22,664 bases of DNA. Source: a virus. The notes under the pieces are model-generated. The model worked only from the letters and a program-made list of their open reading frames with translations. It was not told the origin of the DNA and made no database searches. The stretch covers positions 1-22,664 of the IMG/VR virus record IMGVR_UViG_3300032892_000045; one strand, 5' to 3'. Each line of letters starts with the position of its first letter. Within the stretch, counting starts at the first letter, position 1. Positions 14,839 through 22,201 of this stretch are shown here, piece by piece. A program made the position numbers and the translations under genes.

Positions 14839-16260
14839 CTACGGACGTGTAGCCAGCTGGACGAATGGGGTGAGCGTGTTGCCCGAGGCGTTGTGCGGGA
14901 TGATTGCCGACTGAATCCACGGCCGACCGTCCAGGCGCTCGATCACACGGAAAGCCGTCTTGTCGTTCTGGAACTTGTAGTGCTCGCTGGACATCGACTG
15001 CATGATCTGGCGGTCGCCGATCAGGTAGTAACTGAGATCCACGAAGGAGATGTCGCCGGTGGTCCCGAGCGCCGGAGTCTTCTCCGTGAAGTACACCGGA
15101 CGGCCGAGAATCGTGACGGGCGGAGTAGCTGTACCTGGGTTGGTGTAGTTGCCCATCCAGACCGGGCCACCACCGGTGCCTACCGAGAGCGCCATCGTGG
15201 CCAGCTGCGGGAAGGTATCGATGCTCGCGATCCACACGGCCCTCCCAAGCGCGGTCGGCAGCATGCGGGCATACATCTTGACGATGTTCTCCCACACGAT
15301 GGTTGCTGACGGCTGTCCGGCCTCAGCGCTGACACCAACGCTCGCCGGGCAGTTGATGAAACCGAGCGGCTCGCCGACGCCCGAGCCGGTCATGAACGCA
15401 ATGTCCTCGAACCAGGCGATGGCGCGCGGGAAGATCGTGTCGAAGAAGGAACCGAAGGCCGGAGCATCGGCTAGCAGCTCATTCGGCACTTCCGCGTAGC
15501 CGGTCAGCTTCTTGGCGTCGAGCACCACGCGCCCAAAGCTCGCCTGCGATTCTACAAGCTGCGCTGCTTCTTCGGTCCAGTAGCAAACGACCCCACCGAA
15601 CACCGAGGAAACGTTGCTCGTGACGTCGATCATCGGGATCGGCACCCTGAGCGAGTCCATCGGGATGACCTGCGCCCGGCTGCGAACCACCGCGTCCTCC
15701 AGGGCAACCTGGAGAATCTCGGAGCGCAGAATCTCCGGGATGAGGAAACCACCGTCGGCCGGAACCTCGCTGCCGAAGGAGTTCTGAATCCGGAGCGCAG
15801 CGGAGCGCTTCGCCCCGAGACGGCCACTGTTCTTGAGCGTTTCGTACCTGGGCCAGATGGCCTGGAAGAATTCCGAGGTGGACTCGAACATCAAGTCCTC
15901 CCCACCTTCCTTCTTGATCTCACGCTCAAGCCGAGCACCAAAGGAGCCACTGTTGTACGCAGCACCCTTGCCATGGCTGACCTTGCGCATGTCAATCTTC
16001 GGATTCTCGTGCGCATTGCTCAGGTTCAGCCGTGCACCACCCATGCCGTTCTCGCGCATGAAGTCGGCCAGGCCGATCTGAACCTGGTCCTGAATCTGCC
16101 GCTTCAGGTCGTTGTCCTTGTCGACGATGGCCCGTGCGTAGACCTGGATGAATTCCTTGAACCGTCCAGGTTCGGTCATCATGTTCCGGACATTGCTGGG
16201 ATCACCCAGGAATTCCTCCAGCTCCTCAGGCCTGGTCGGAATCTGTAGCGTTGGCGCCAT
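14839..16260 (-). CDS. Major capsid protein, HK97 fold, with N-terminal delta domain
   Basis: A 473-residue protein. Residues 1-145 are helical and charged (EELEEFLGDPSNVRNM, DLKRQIQDQVQIGLADFMRE, LEREIKKEGGEDL), fitting the internal scaffold (delta) domain removed by the prohead protease encoded just upstream. From about residue 160, SFGSEVPADGGFLIPE begins the HK97-type shell, followed by EILQVALEDAVVRSRAQVIP, WTEEAAQLVESQASFGRVVL and FMTGSGVGEPLGFIN, all typical of this family. ATG 16260 is preceded by GAGGAG seven bases away. No separate scaffold gene is seen, consistent with the fused delta domain. The cleavage site is not determined. Confidence 0.9.
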   Translation of the reverse strand: MAPTLQIPTRPEELEEFLGDPSNVRNMMTEPGRFKEFIQVYARAIVDKDNDLKRQIQDQVQIGLADFMRENGMGGARLNLSNAHENPKIDMRKVSHGKGAAYNSGSFGARLEREIKKEGGEDLMFESTSEFFQAIWPRYETLKNSGRLGAKRSAALRIQNSFGSEVPADGGFLIPEILRSEILQVALEDAVVRSRAQVIPMDSLRVPIPMIDVTSNVSSVFGGVVCYWTEEAAQLVESQASFGRVVLDAKKLTGYAEVPNELLADAPAFGSFFDTIFPRAIAWFEDIAFMTGSGVGEPLGFINCPASVGVSAEAGQPSATIVWENIVKMYARMLPTALGRAVWIASIDTFPQLATMALSVGTGGGPVWMGNYTNPGTATPPVTILGRPVYFTEKTPALGTTGDISFVDLSYYLIGDRQIMQSMSSEHYKFQNDKTAFRVIERLDGRPWIQSAIIPHNASGNTLTPFVQLATRP

Positions 16261-16273
16261 TTGTGCTCTCCTC

Positions 16274-17596
16274 TCAGAGCCTAAGTTGCCTGGCGAAATT
16301 CATGATGTCCTCATCGCTGAGGCCGAATGGGTTCCCAGCACTACCACTAGGGTCCCAGTCCGGATTGATCGCACGCATGTGAGCCTCGAGGTGGCTCTGC
16401 GCCGCATCTTTGTTGGTAAGGCCCTGGGTCTGGCCGATCCGAGCCAGAGCATTCCGGACGCCTGCCGCATTCGGCGCAGCACCCGGCTTGTAGTGGTGCG
16501 GCAATGCCCATGCTGCCTGTGTACTGGTGTCGCCGCCACGCTTACCCGCACAGATAGCCGCATACCAGGCAGTAGGATTGTCGCTGTTCGCACCATCACC
16601 CATGGCCTTACCAGCGTCCCAGGGCGAATTGTCCACAGCCGCATTCACGATGTCAATCAGCTCAAACCGCGCGTTCAGCGGCTTACCAGGCACCGACTTC
16701 AACTGCCGGCCGCTAGCGTCCCAGTAGTCGTGATCGGTATCGCCTTCGGGCGTGCTGTCATCGTCGCCATCGCCATCAGGGTCCCATGTAGAATGATGGT
16801 TGTGGTTGGCGTCGTTGTTGTGGACGTGACTGTGGTTGTGAGTTCCGTCGTCGGCAGCGTCCTGCTGCCCAAAGGCCGGATGATCGTGGGCATGGGTGCC
16901 GGTTACCGCACCATGGCCCGTCTGGCCAGGAGGCACCACCGGCATAGATCCCTTGAGCCGGTAGGCACTTTCGAGATCCCACTTGTCCTTGGCAGCAATT
17001 GTGACCTGCCGACCAGCGCCCGAGTCGATCGTCCTGTCGGCTAGCCCTACATCAATCGCCTCGGACGAATCGTACCAGGTCTCGGCCTTCATGATGTTGC
17101 GCCAGTATTCGAGCGGACGTCCGGTATGGTCGCTGTAGATACTGGCAATGTTGTTGCTCGTCCGGTCAAGCAGCTCGGCTAGGTCGCGCAGGTCTTGCGC
17201 GTTGCCGATCGCCATTCCGAATCCGTCGTGCACCATCATCTGAGCATTCCGGGCAATCAGCACCGGGTTGCCGGCCATCGCAATGACGCTAGCGATAGAG
17301 GCAGCCAGCCCGTCAATCATGACAGTGACGTCGCTCCGCGCAAGCAATGCGTTGTAGATCGCTATGCCGTCAAAGACCTCTCCGCCTGGAGAATTCAGGT
17401 GGACTTCGAGAGGTCCGGGAATGTCAGCCATGTCACGGATGAGGTCTCCAGCCGAAACCCCAAAGTAGCCGATCTCGTCGTAGATGTGCAATTGAGTCGG
17501 CCCGTTGACCTGGTTCTTGATCCTGTACCAGTCATTCTTCTGCTGGTGCAGGGCATACATCTTCCTGGTCGTTCGCCAGGGTGTATTCCTACTCAC
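16274..17596 (-). CDS. ClpP-like prohead protease with His/Asp-rich insert and C-terminal module
   Basis: A 440-residue protein. Residues 35-190 are a ClpP-type (S14-like) serine protease: LNSPGGEVFDG (68-77), catalytic S100 in GLAASIAS and H123 in QMMVHDG; the third triad residue is not clear. Residues 234-290 are packed with His, Asp and Asn (THAHDHP, GTHNHSHVHNN, DPDGDGDDD). Residues 311-410 form a second conserved piece (WDAGKAMGD, AWYAAICAGKR, STQAAWALPHHYKPGAAPNA, GLTNKDAA) that I recall from the C-termini of other phage head-maturation proteases. Start GTG 17596 follows GGAGGG. It likely matures the capsid protein whose gene begins 13 bases after its stop. Confidence 0.85.
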   Translation of the reverse strand: MSRNTPWRTTRKMYALHQQKNDWYRIKNQVNGPTQLHIYDEIGYFGVSAGDLIRDMADIPGPLEVHLNSPGGEVFDGIAIYNALLARSDVTVMIDGLAASIASVIAMAGNPVLIARNAQMMVHDGFGMAIGNAQDLRDLAELLDRTSNNIASIYSDHTGRPLEYWRNIMKAETWYDSSEAIDVGLADRTIDSGAGRQVTIAAKDKWDLESAYRLKGSMPVVPPGQTGHGAVTGTHAHDHPAFGQQDAADDGTHNHSHVHNNDANHNHHSTWDPDGDGDDDSTPEGDTDHDYWDASGRQLKSVPGKPLNARFELIDIVNAAVDNSPWDAGKAMGDGANSDNPTAWYAAICAGKRGGDTSTQAAWALPHHYKPGAAPNAAGVRNALARIGQTQGLTNKDAAQSHLEAHMRAINPDWDPSGSAGNPFGLSDEDIMNFARQLRL

Positions 17597-17627
17597 ACAA
17601 TCCCTCCTTTACCGCCCTGCACCGTAT

Positions 17628-17656
17628 GCCCCTGCCCTCCTGAAGAGGACAGGGGC
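17628..17656 (-). terminator. Strong hairpin after the exported-protein gene
   Basis: A 12-bp stem (GCCCCTG + TCCTC pairing with GAGGG + CAGGGGC, one T-G wobble) around a 5-base loop TTCAG starts eight bases after the stop codon at 17664. There is no T-run behind it on the minus strand, common for actinobacterial terminators. It splits the exported gene from the protease gene, so it may be a terminator, attenuator or RNA 3' end stabiliser. Confidence 0.6.
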
Positions 17657-17663
17657 CTTTCGG

Positions 17664-18758
17664 CTAACTGGTTGGTGCGTTCGCCGTTGACAGGACGAAG
17701 TGGTCACCTGCGGTGGCCGCGTCTGTCGAACTGCCGTGCGGGCCAGTATTCACGAGACTCTGGCTGTTGTTCGGGGCGACCAGTGCTCCGGTAGCTGCCG
17801 GGCTGATGCCTTCGGATGTAGTGTATGAGGACAGCGGAGCGCTGGACGCGCCAATGCTGGCCTCGGTGTACTCAAATGTCGCGACCGGCTGGCATGCCTG
17901 GGTGATGTAGGCAGCAGGCCCGATCAGCGAGGTGGATGCGCAAGGCACCATCGCGGTCTGGTTCTCGTTCACGCCCGCGTCAGCGTGGTTGAAGACCTGT
18001 GCTGCAGGAAGGTTCACGATCTTGGTGAACACGCCTGCCGCGTCCCCCGTCGCGCCGGTTGCGTTCAGGTCCTGCGCCGCGTACAGCACCTGGTCACGAG
18101 TCAGCGTGATCTTCACCCAATGGCAGGTGAACGTCCGGTGAATCCGTGGTGGCGCTGGGGTTACCGTCGTGGTTGGGGATGGGGTCGCTGTTGGCGCTGT
18201 CGTCCCGGTTGGTGTCGGGACTGGTGTCGTCGGTGCCGGAGTCGGCGGTGTCGTCGCCAGCGGTCCGCGCGCCACGCAGACCAGCAGCCACCGAACGCGC
18301 GACACCGCTCCGCTGCTGACGCTCAACCAGACCGAGTGTCCATACGGAACCGCCGAAAGACTGCTGCTGATGGACGATGGGCTGGCCAGCACGCCAGCAG
18401 TAGGGCAGCCCGGACTGGGCAGCACCCCGCTCGCGTAGTCGACTGCATAGGTCGTGCTCAGGTTCGTGCTCGCCAGGCCGAGTTGCTGCGCCTGGTTCGT
18501 CGCGCTCGAACACAACTGCACACCCTGGGCACCAGTCTTGATCGTCGTACCGTACTGAGTCGGCGTAACGACGGTCTGAACCTGGTTGTACCCGGTTGCG
18601 GCGGTCGTGACTGCGTTATAGCCGGCATTGCCATTCGGCGCAACCTCCGGCGTCGGCGAGACAGCAGCATACGCCGCCGTGCCAGCACCGATCAGGCCCA
18701 AGCCCAGACCGGCAGCGGCAATGCGAGACCGCAAAGAGAAATGTCGAAGCCTCTTCAT
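17664..18758 (-). CDS. Exported protein with Sec signal peptide and Pro/Thr linker, function unknown
   Basis: A 364-residue protein. Residues 1-31 are a classic Sec signal peptide: MKRLRHFSLRSR, hydrophobic AAAGLGLGLIGAG, and AYA cleavage site at 29-31; no lipobox. The mature part has a Ser/Thr/Val-rich first domain (about 32-165), a Pro/Thr linker (168-204) and a second domain (205-364). Six Cys (83, 118, 161, 212, 273, 289) could form disulfides, fitting export. No transmembrane helix follows. ATG 18758 follows AAGGA after a 32-base gap. It is out of place between portal and protease and is closed by its own hairpin, so it looks like an accessory (moron) gene. Superinfection exclusion or host surface change is possible; I know no family. 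Confidence 0.7.
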   Translation of the reverse strand: MKRLRHFSLRSRIAAAGLGLGLIGAGTAAYAAVSPTPEVAPNGNAGYNAVTTAATGYNQVQTVVTPTQYGTTIKTGAQGVQLCSSATNQAQQLGLASTNLSTTYAVDYASGVLPSPGCPTAGVLASPSSISSSLSAVPYGHSVWLSVSSGAVSRVRWLLVCVARGPLATTPPTPAPTTPVPTPTGTTAPTATPSPTTTVTPAPPRIHRTFTCHWVKITLTRDQVLYAAQDLNATGATGDAAGVFTKIVNLPAAQVFNHADAGVNENQTAMVPCASTSLIGPAAYITQACQPVATFEYTEASIGASSAPLSSYTTSEGISPAATGALVAPNNSQSLVNTGPHGSSTDAATAGDHFVLSTANAPTS

Positions 18759-18790
18759 ATTCCTTCTTCCCTGGGTGTCCGGAACGGCCT

Positions 18791-20305
18791 TCAGCGAACG
18801 CTGCCGCGGCCGTTGCTCTTCACATCCGAGAATCCTGCTCTGATCAGTTCCGCAATGTCCTGGTACCGAATACCCTCCAAATCTGCGCTTGCCTGCGCTT
18901 GTGCGGCTCCGGGTGGTGCCGGAGGGGATGGTGCTGGCTGTGGCTCAGATGGCGCCTGCGTGGGTGCGGGCACCGTAGTGGTAGGGTTAGCTGGGGTCTC
19001 CGGCTCAGGGCTTGAAGGTGTCCCTGGAGGAAGCGCCACCCACCCCGGAGGCAGCGCAGCAGATTGGGTAGCTAGTTCGGCCAGATCCATATCCGGCAGC
19101 CCGACAACTTCCAGTACGTCATGCGGATCGTAACCTGCGCTGACGAGGGTCTTGGCCGCATTGGACTTAGCAATCAGCTCTGCGTTGTCTTCTTCCCGGT
19201 TCTCTGGGTTAGGATCATCAAAGTCAAACTCAACCTGCGGGTTAGCACCGAACATCTCAAGGTACTTTGTGTTCAGGATGTTCTGCTGGCGTCGCAGGCG
19301 CGGTACCTCGTGCCAGGCAATGTGGACCTCTTGCGCTGTTTGCGCATTGGCCCGGTTGACATCGGTACTGTCGCCGAGCATCGACTGGTGAATCCGGTAA
19401 GCCTGCCGGATCATGTCGCTCGTCACCTTGCGCAGCTCCGGGAACTGCATATCCTGCATGCTGTAGGTGTTTGGGCTCCAGGTTGCCCCCTGCTCCAGGA
19501 CCCCAACACGGTGCCCACGTGCAACACCCTGGTGCTGCTCACGCCAGCGGTCTGTGAACTCAGTGAACTCTTCATCGCTCAGCCGCTTGCTGAATGTCAC
19601 GATGCCGCCGGGCTGCGCGCTGTTCAGGAAGAAGTTCCTTGACCATTCGGCCGAGTACTTTGCCGCGTCGATATCCACGAGTATTGCCTGGACAGCACTC
19701 AGGCCCCTGTAGTAATCAGTGGGGTGCGGATACCTGAGCTGGATAACCTCGTCTGTACTGAGCGGAACCTGCTCACCATTCGGCCCGGTATACACCCAGC
19801 CAACGAGGAACTTGTCCTTGTCCGGAATCGGCTCCATCCGGTCCGGCCGCACAGGCCACATCTCGGTCGGGATGCTCTTACCAGTCGGACCTCTGCTGAG
19901 TACCCAGTACCATTCGCCGACCAGCTCCATATGCTGCCAGCCGATCTCACGAAACTCGGGGCCTGTCATGAACAAGTTGGGCCGGTTCCACAGCCGCAGT
20001 GCCTGGTGCTGAAGAACCTCGGTGCGCTGGTCGCTGCCCCGGTCAGTAGAGGCATACCTTACGCGCGCATCGGTGATCTTCTTGTACATCGACCAGCCGC
20101 CATAGCTCTGCGAGCCAGTACTTAGCAGCTGGATAATCGCGAACAGGGTACCTTGTGTCCCCATCGCGTTCATCATTGTGAAGCGGTCTGCTGTACCTGT
20201 TCCGTACAGACTGCCCTGGCCGCTGCCTCCCCATCGGCTGGGGAAGGGAATGGGGTGCCCCTGGGCCAGTATCTTGGCAGCCTTACCGAACAGGGACTTA
20301 GGCAT
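18791..20305 (-). CDS. Portal protein (HK97-type)
   Basis: A 504-residue protein forming the dodecameric gate for DNA entry. It matches the Phage_portal family (PF04860) in layout: MWPVRPDRMEPIPDKDKFLV, EVIQLRYPHPTDYYRGLSAV, SAEWSRNFFLNSAQPGGIV, FTDRWREQHQGVARGHRVGV and QAYRIHQSMLGD. The usual core ends near residue 430; the rest is a Pro/Ala/Gln-rich tail (APTQAPSEPQPAPSPPAPPG) that is probably disordered, then a short helix. ATG 20305 follows GGGGTG, a weak ribosome site, which overlaps the possible tiny gene's stop. Directly downstream of the terminase block, as usual. Confidence 0.9.
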   Translation of the reverse strand: MPKSLFGKAAKILAQGHPIPFPSRWGGSGQGSLYGTGTADRFTMMNAMGTQGTLFAIIQLLSTGSQSYGGWSMYKKITDARVRYASTDRGSDQRTEVLQHQALRLWNRPNLFMTGPEFREIGWQHMELVGEWYWVLSRGPTGKSIPTEMWPVRPDRMEPIPDKDKFLVGWVYTGPNGEQVPLSTDEVIQLRYPHPTDYYRGLSAVQAILVDIDAAKYSAEWSRNFFLNSAQPGGIVTFSKRLSDEEFTEFTDRWREQHQGVARGHRVGVLEQGATWSPNTYSMQDMQFPELRKVTSDMIRQAYRIHQSMLGDSTDVNRANAQTAQEVHIAWHEVPRLRRQQNILNTKYLEMFGANPQVEFDFDDPNPENREEDNAELIAKSNAAKTLVSAGYDPHDVLEVVGLPDMDLAELATQSAALPPGWVALPPGTPSSPEPETPANPTTTVPAPTQAPSEPQPAPSPPAPPGAAQAQASADLEGIRYQDIAELIRAGFSDVKSNGRGSVR

Positions 20306-20311
20306 GTCGGC

Positions 20312-20371
20312 TTACACCCCGTTCTTCAGAGCGATGGCCAGCAGCAGTGCCCACAGAAGAATGAGCCGCAC
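20312..20371 (-). CDS. Possible 19-residue hydrophobic peptide before the portal gene
   Basis: In the 68-base gap between the membrane protein stop and the portal start, a GTG at 20371 opens a frame reading MRLILLWALLLAIALKNGV, stop TAA. It is a single hydrophobic segment with a basic start and end, like a tiny single-pass membrane peptide. It begins two bases after the upstream stop, so re-initiation is feasible, but no clear ribosome site is present. It could also be chance; a rival frame from the GTG at 20382 codes a Ser/Arg-rich peptide and looks less natural. Confidence 0.3.
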   Translation of the reverse strand: MRLILLWALLLAIALKNGV

Positions 20372-20373
20372 GG

Positions 20374-20628
20374 CTACTCACTGACCTTCCACTCGAAGAC
20401 CAGGAGAAGGACGCCAGTCACGAGCAGGCCACTGAATACCGAATGGTAAAAGGCTGCGGCCGAAACACATCCCAGACCCAGCAGGCTATAGACATGGTCC
20501 CTGATATGGCTGGCTAGCGGCGCAGCGCGGCGTCGCAGCCGCGTCCTGATGTTAGGGGTCCACTTCGGCTTCCTCGGGCTGCCGTTGCTGCCATATGCCT
20601 GGAATTGCCGTGTCTCCGGGGCAGTCAT
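20374..20628 (-). CDS. Small two-helix membrane protein
   Basis: An 84-residue protein with a basic N-terminal half (NIRTRLRRRAAPLASHIRDH, 26-45) and two hydrophobic segments, about 47-62 (YSLLGLGCVSAAAFYH) and 65-79 (FSGLLVTGVLLLVFE). Predicted helical hairpin in the membrane with a positive cytoplasmic N-terminus. I recall similar small membrane proteins between terminase and portal in actinophages, with no known role. Its start makes TAATG with the upstream Acb2-like gene. A holin or an anti-defence partner is conceivable but not supported by motif. Confidence 0.65.
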   Translation of the reverse strand: MTAPETRQFQAYGSNGSPRKPKWTPNIRTRLRRRAAPLASHIRDHVYSLLGLGCVSAAAFYHSVFSGLLVTGVLLLVFEWKVSE

Positions 20629-20843
20629 TACTCTTTGTCCTCCAGTGCCTGGATTACGAAGCAGTCTTTTGCCTCACGGAGTTTCCTCAGTCCAGCGTTC
20701 AGCTCCGGCCCATCGTCAAGTATCTCTGTCATTTCGGTAGCCAGGTCATGAACCGCCTCTGCAACTTCAGCAGCAACCCCATCAAGCCTTGGGTTCGGCT
20801 CAAGCCAGTGCATCAGATGCTCGGTGCTGGGGTTCGTCGTCAT
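20628..20843 (-). CDS. Acb2/Tad1-type helical hairpin protein (candidate anti-defence sponge)
   Basis: A 71-residue protein. Residues 23-68 read as two helices: VAAEVAEAVHDLATEMTEIL, then DDGPELNAGLRKLREAKDCF. This fits the Acb2/Tad1 hairpin form as I remember it: EV..a...L.....elLp.g.e...aL.KLeeA. Known Acb2 proteins bind cyclic di- and trinucleotides of CBASS defence, and Tad1 binds the Thoeris signal; whether this one does is inference. It has no signal peptide or membrane segment. ATG 20843 overlaps the terminase stop as ATGA, and its stop is fused to the membrane-protein start. A different small helical role is possible. The ligand site cannot be judged from sequence. Confidence 0.6.
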   Translation of the reverse strand: MTTNPSTEHLMHWLEPNPRLDGVAAEVAEAVHDLATEMTEILDDGPELNAGLRKLREAKDCFVIQALEDKE

Positions 20844-22201
20844 ACCTGAAAGCTCCTGAAGATAGGCCGGATGCCAAAGTCCCGGTGCGCCGCAACATAG
20901 CGCATCGCGTCACAGCCGTGGTCATCCTCCTTGACTGGCCCTTCCTTCGAGCGGTTGGACCAGACGTACGCCGGTATCTCCTCGGCGGTACAGGTCGGCT
21001 TACTTGCCTCGGCCAGCTCCTCATCTCGCTCGTGAAGCGCATTCCTGATGATGAACAGCCGAGGCAAACCGTCTCCAGCCGGACGCAACCGCGTCTGTAC
21101 GGCCTCTATCCCCTCGAGAACGGACTTGTGCGCTGCCTCAGTAGAATGCCCCAGCTCTTTCTCTAGGGTTGCTCGGCCTTCCGCGTCGTGGTCGGCTACT
21201 ATGGAGCGCGGTCGCGGGGTTATCCAGCTGCCTCTTTCGTTCATCACCAGCGAGCGGATCGTCTGCGCGTGCTGATCGACCGTCCGCTTGGTGTGGTAGA
21301 TCTCCCGGTACAGGTACAGCCGCCCATCTGGATCCTCGGCCCACATCTGGCACACGAATGGGTTGGTGTATCCGAAATCAATAGACCAGAACCTAGGCCA
21401 GTTCATCGGAATGCCGCTGCGGTCTATATGGGCGCCAGCATTGTGCGGCACCTCATTCAGCAAATGGACGTTCGACCAGTCCTCATAGATAACACCCTCG
21501 GCCGCCACCCATCGCCCAAGCCGGAGCCGCTGAAATCGCACGCCAGTAAGGCTGTTTAGCTTGGCGATATAATCAATTCCCTGCTCTGTGATCGTGCCTT
21601 TGTGATCGAACAGAACAGGATTGTCCTCGTGCCGACTCTCCAGCATTGTCGTGATGCCCTTGTCACACCGGGACTTCAGCCAATGCTCAGGATGCTGCGG
21701 GTTACAATCGCCAATTAGCTGCTGGAACGTAATCGTCCAGTTCCGCAGCCGCGTCGTAAGTGCTTCCCAGTCGTTTTCAGTTAGCTCCGTAGCCTCTTGA
21801 ATATAGATGACGTCATACTCGGCGGACATGATCTTGCTGACCTTGTCCAGCCCGCCAATCGCAACAACCGATCCATTCTTGTACTGGTAACTTGCTGGCT
21901 CCTGTGCACTGCCGCCATAGTAGGTGACGTCGCCGCACTCAATCGCTTCTTTCGCGACAAAACGACGCCATGTAACCAAGGCTGTAGAGCTCAAGGTAAC
22001 GGCTGCCTTGCGCGCAATGAGTCCGCGCGCACCTGGATTCAGTAGCATCATGATATGCAACTTTTCCAGGCACGCGCGGCTCTTCCCGGTGCCTGCCGGA
22101 CCCGAAAGCAGCACCTCGGGATCTCTACATTTGAACACATCAGCACACGCACCTCGCGGAGAGAAGAGGTGCGTCAGCGGAGCGTGTGTCTGCGTCGTCA
22201 T
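20840..22201 (-). CDS. terL: Terminase large subunit
   Basis: A 453-residue DNA-packaging motor. N-terminal ATPase: Walker A GPAGTGKS at 34-41, Walker B-like YDVIYIQEA at 129-137 with E136 as probable catalytic carboxylate. The coupling motif region (IGDCNPQHPEHW, 163-174) is visible. C-terminal RNase H-like nuclease: D275 in SIDFGYTNP, D337 and D339 in VADHDAEG, and DDHGCDAMRY (426-435). The starting Met lies in ATGA with the small-subunit stop. It cuts and pumps DNA into the prohead through the portal encoded downstream. No inteins or frameshifts are seen; length is in the usual range. Confidence 0.95.
   Translation of the reverse strand: MTTQTHAPLTHLFSPRGACADVFKCRDPEVLLSGPAGTGKSRACLEKLHIMMLLNPGARGLIARKAAVTLSSTALVTWRRFVAKEAIECGDVTYYGGSAQEPASYQYKNGSVVAIGGLDKVSKIMSAEYDVIYIQEATELTENDWEALTTRLRNWTITFQQLIGDCNPQHPEHWLKSRCDKGITTMLESRHEDNPVLFDHKGTITEQGIDYIAKLNSLTGVRFQRLRLGRWVAAEGVIYEDWSNVHLLNEVPHNAGAHIDRSGIPMNWPRFWSIDFGYTNPFVCQMWAEDPDGRLYLYREIYHTKRTVDQHAQTIRSLVMNERGSWITPRPRSIVADHDAEGRATLEKELGHSTEAAHKSVLEGIEAVQTRLRPAGDGLPRLFIIRNALHERDEELAEASKPTCTAEEIPAYVWSNRSKEGPVKEDDHGCDAMRYVAAHRDFGIRPIFRSFQV

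Noticed and set aside
16148-17044. Plus-strand open frame (298 codons) across capsid and protease genes
   Set aside because: Antisense shadow; no ribosome site, and a Val/Arg-rich translation without any recognisable domain.
17985-19133. Long plus-strand open frame (382 codons) over the exported-protein and portal genes
   Set aside because: Arg/Gly/Cys-rich translation without any motif; lies antisense to two genes with clear signal peptide or portal motifs and strong ribosome sites.
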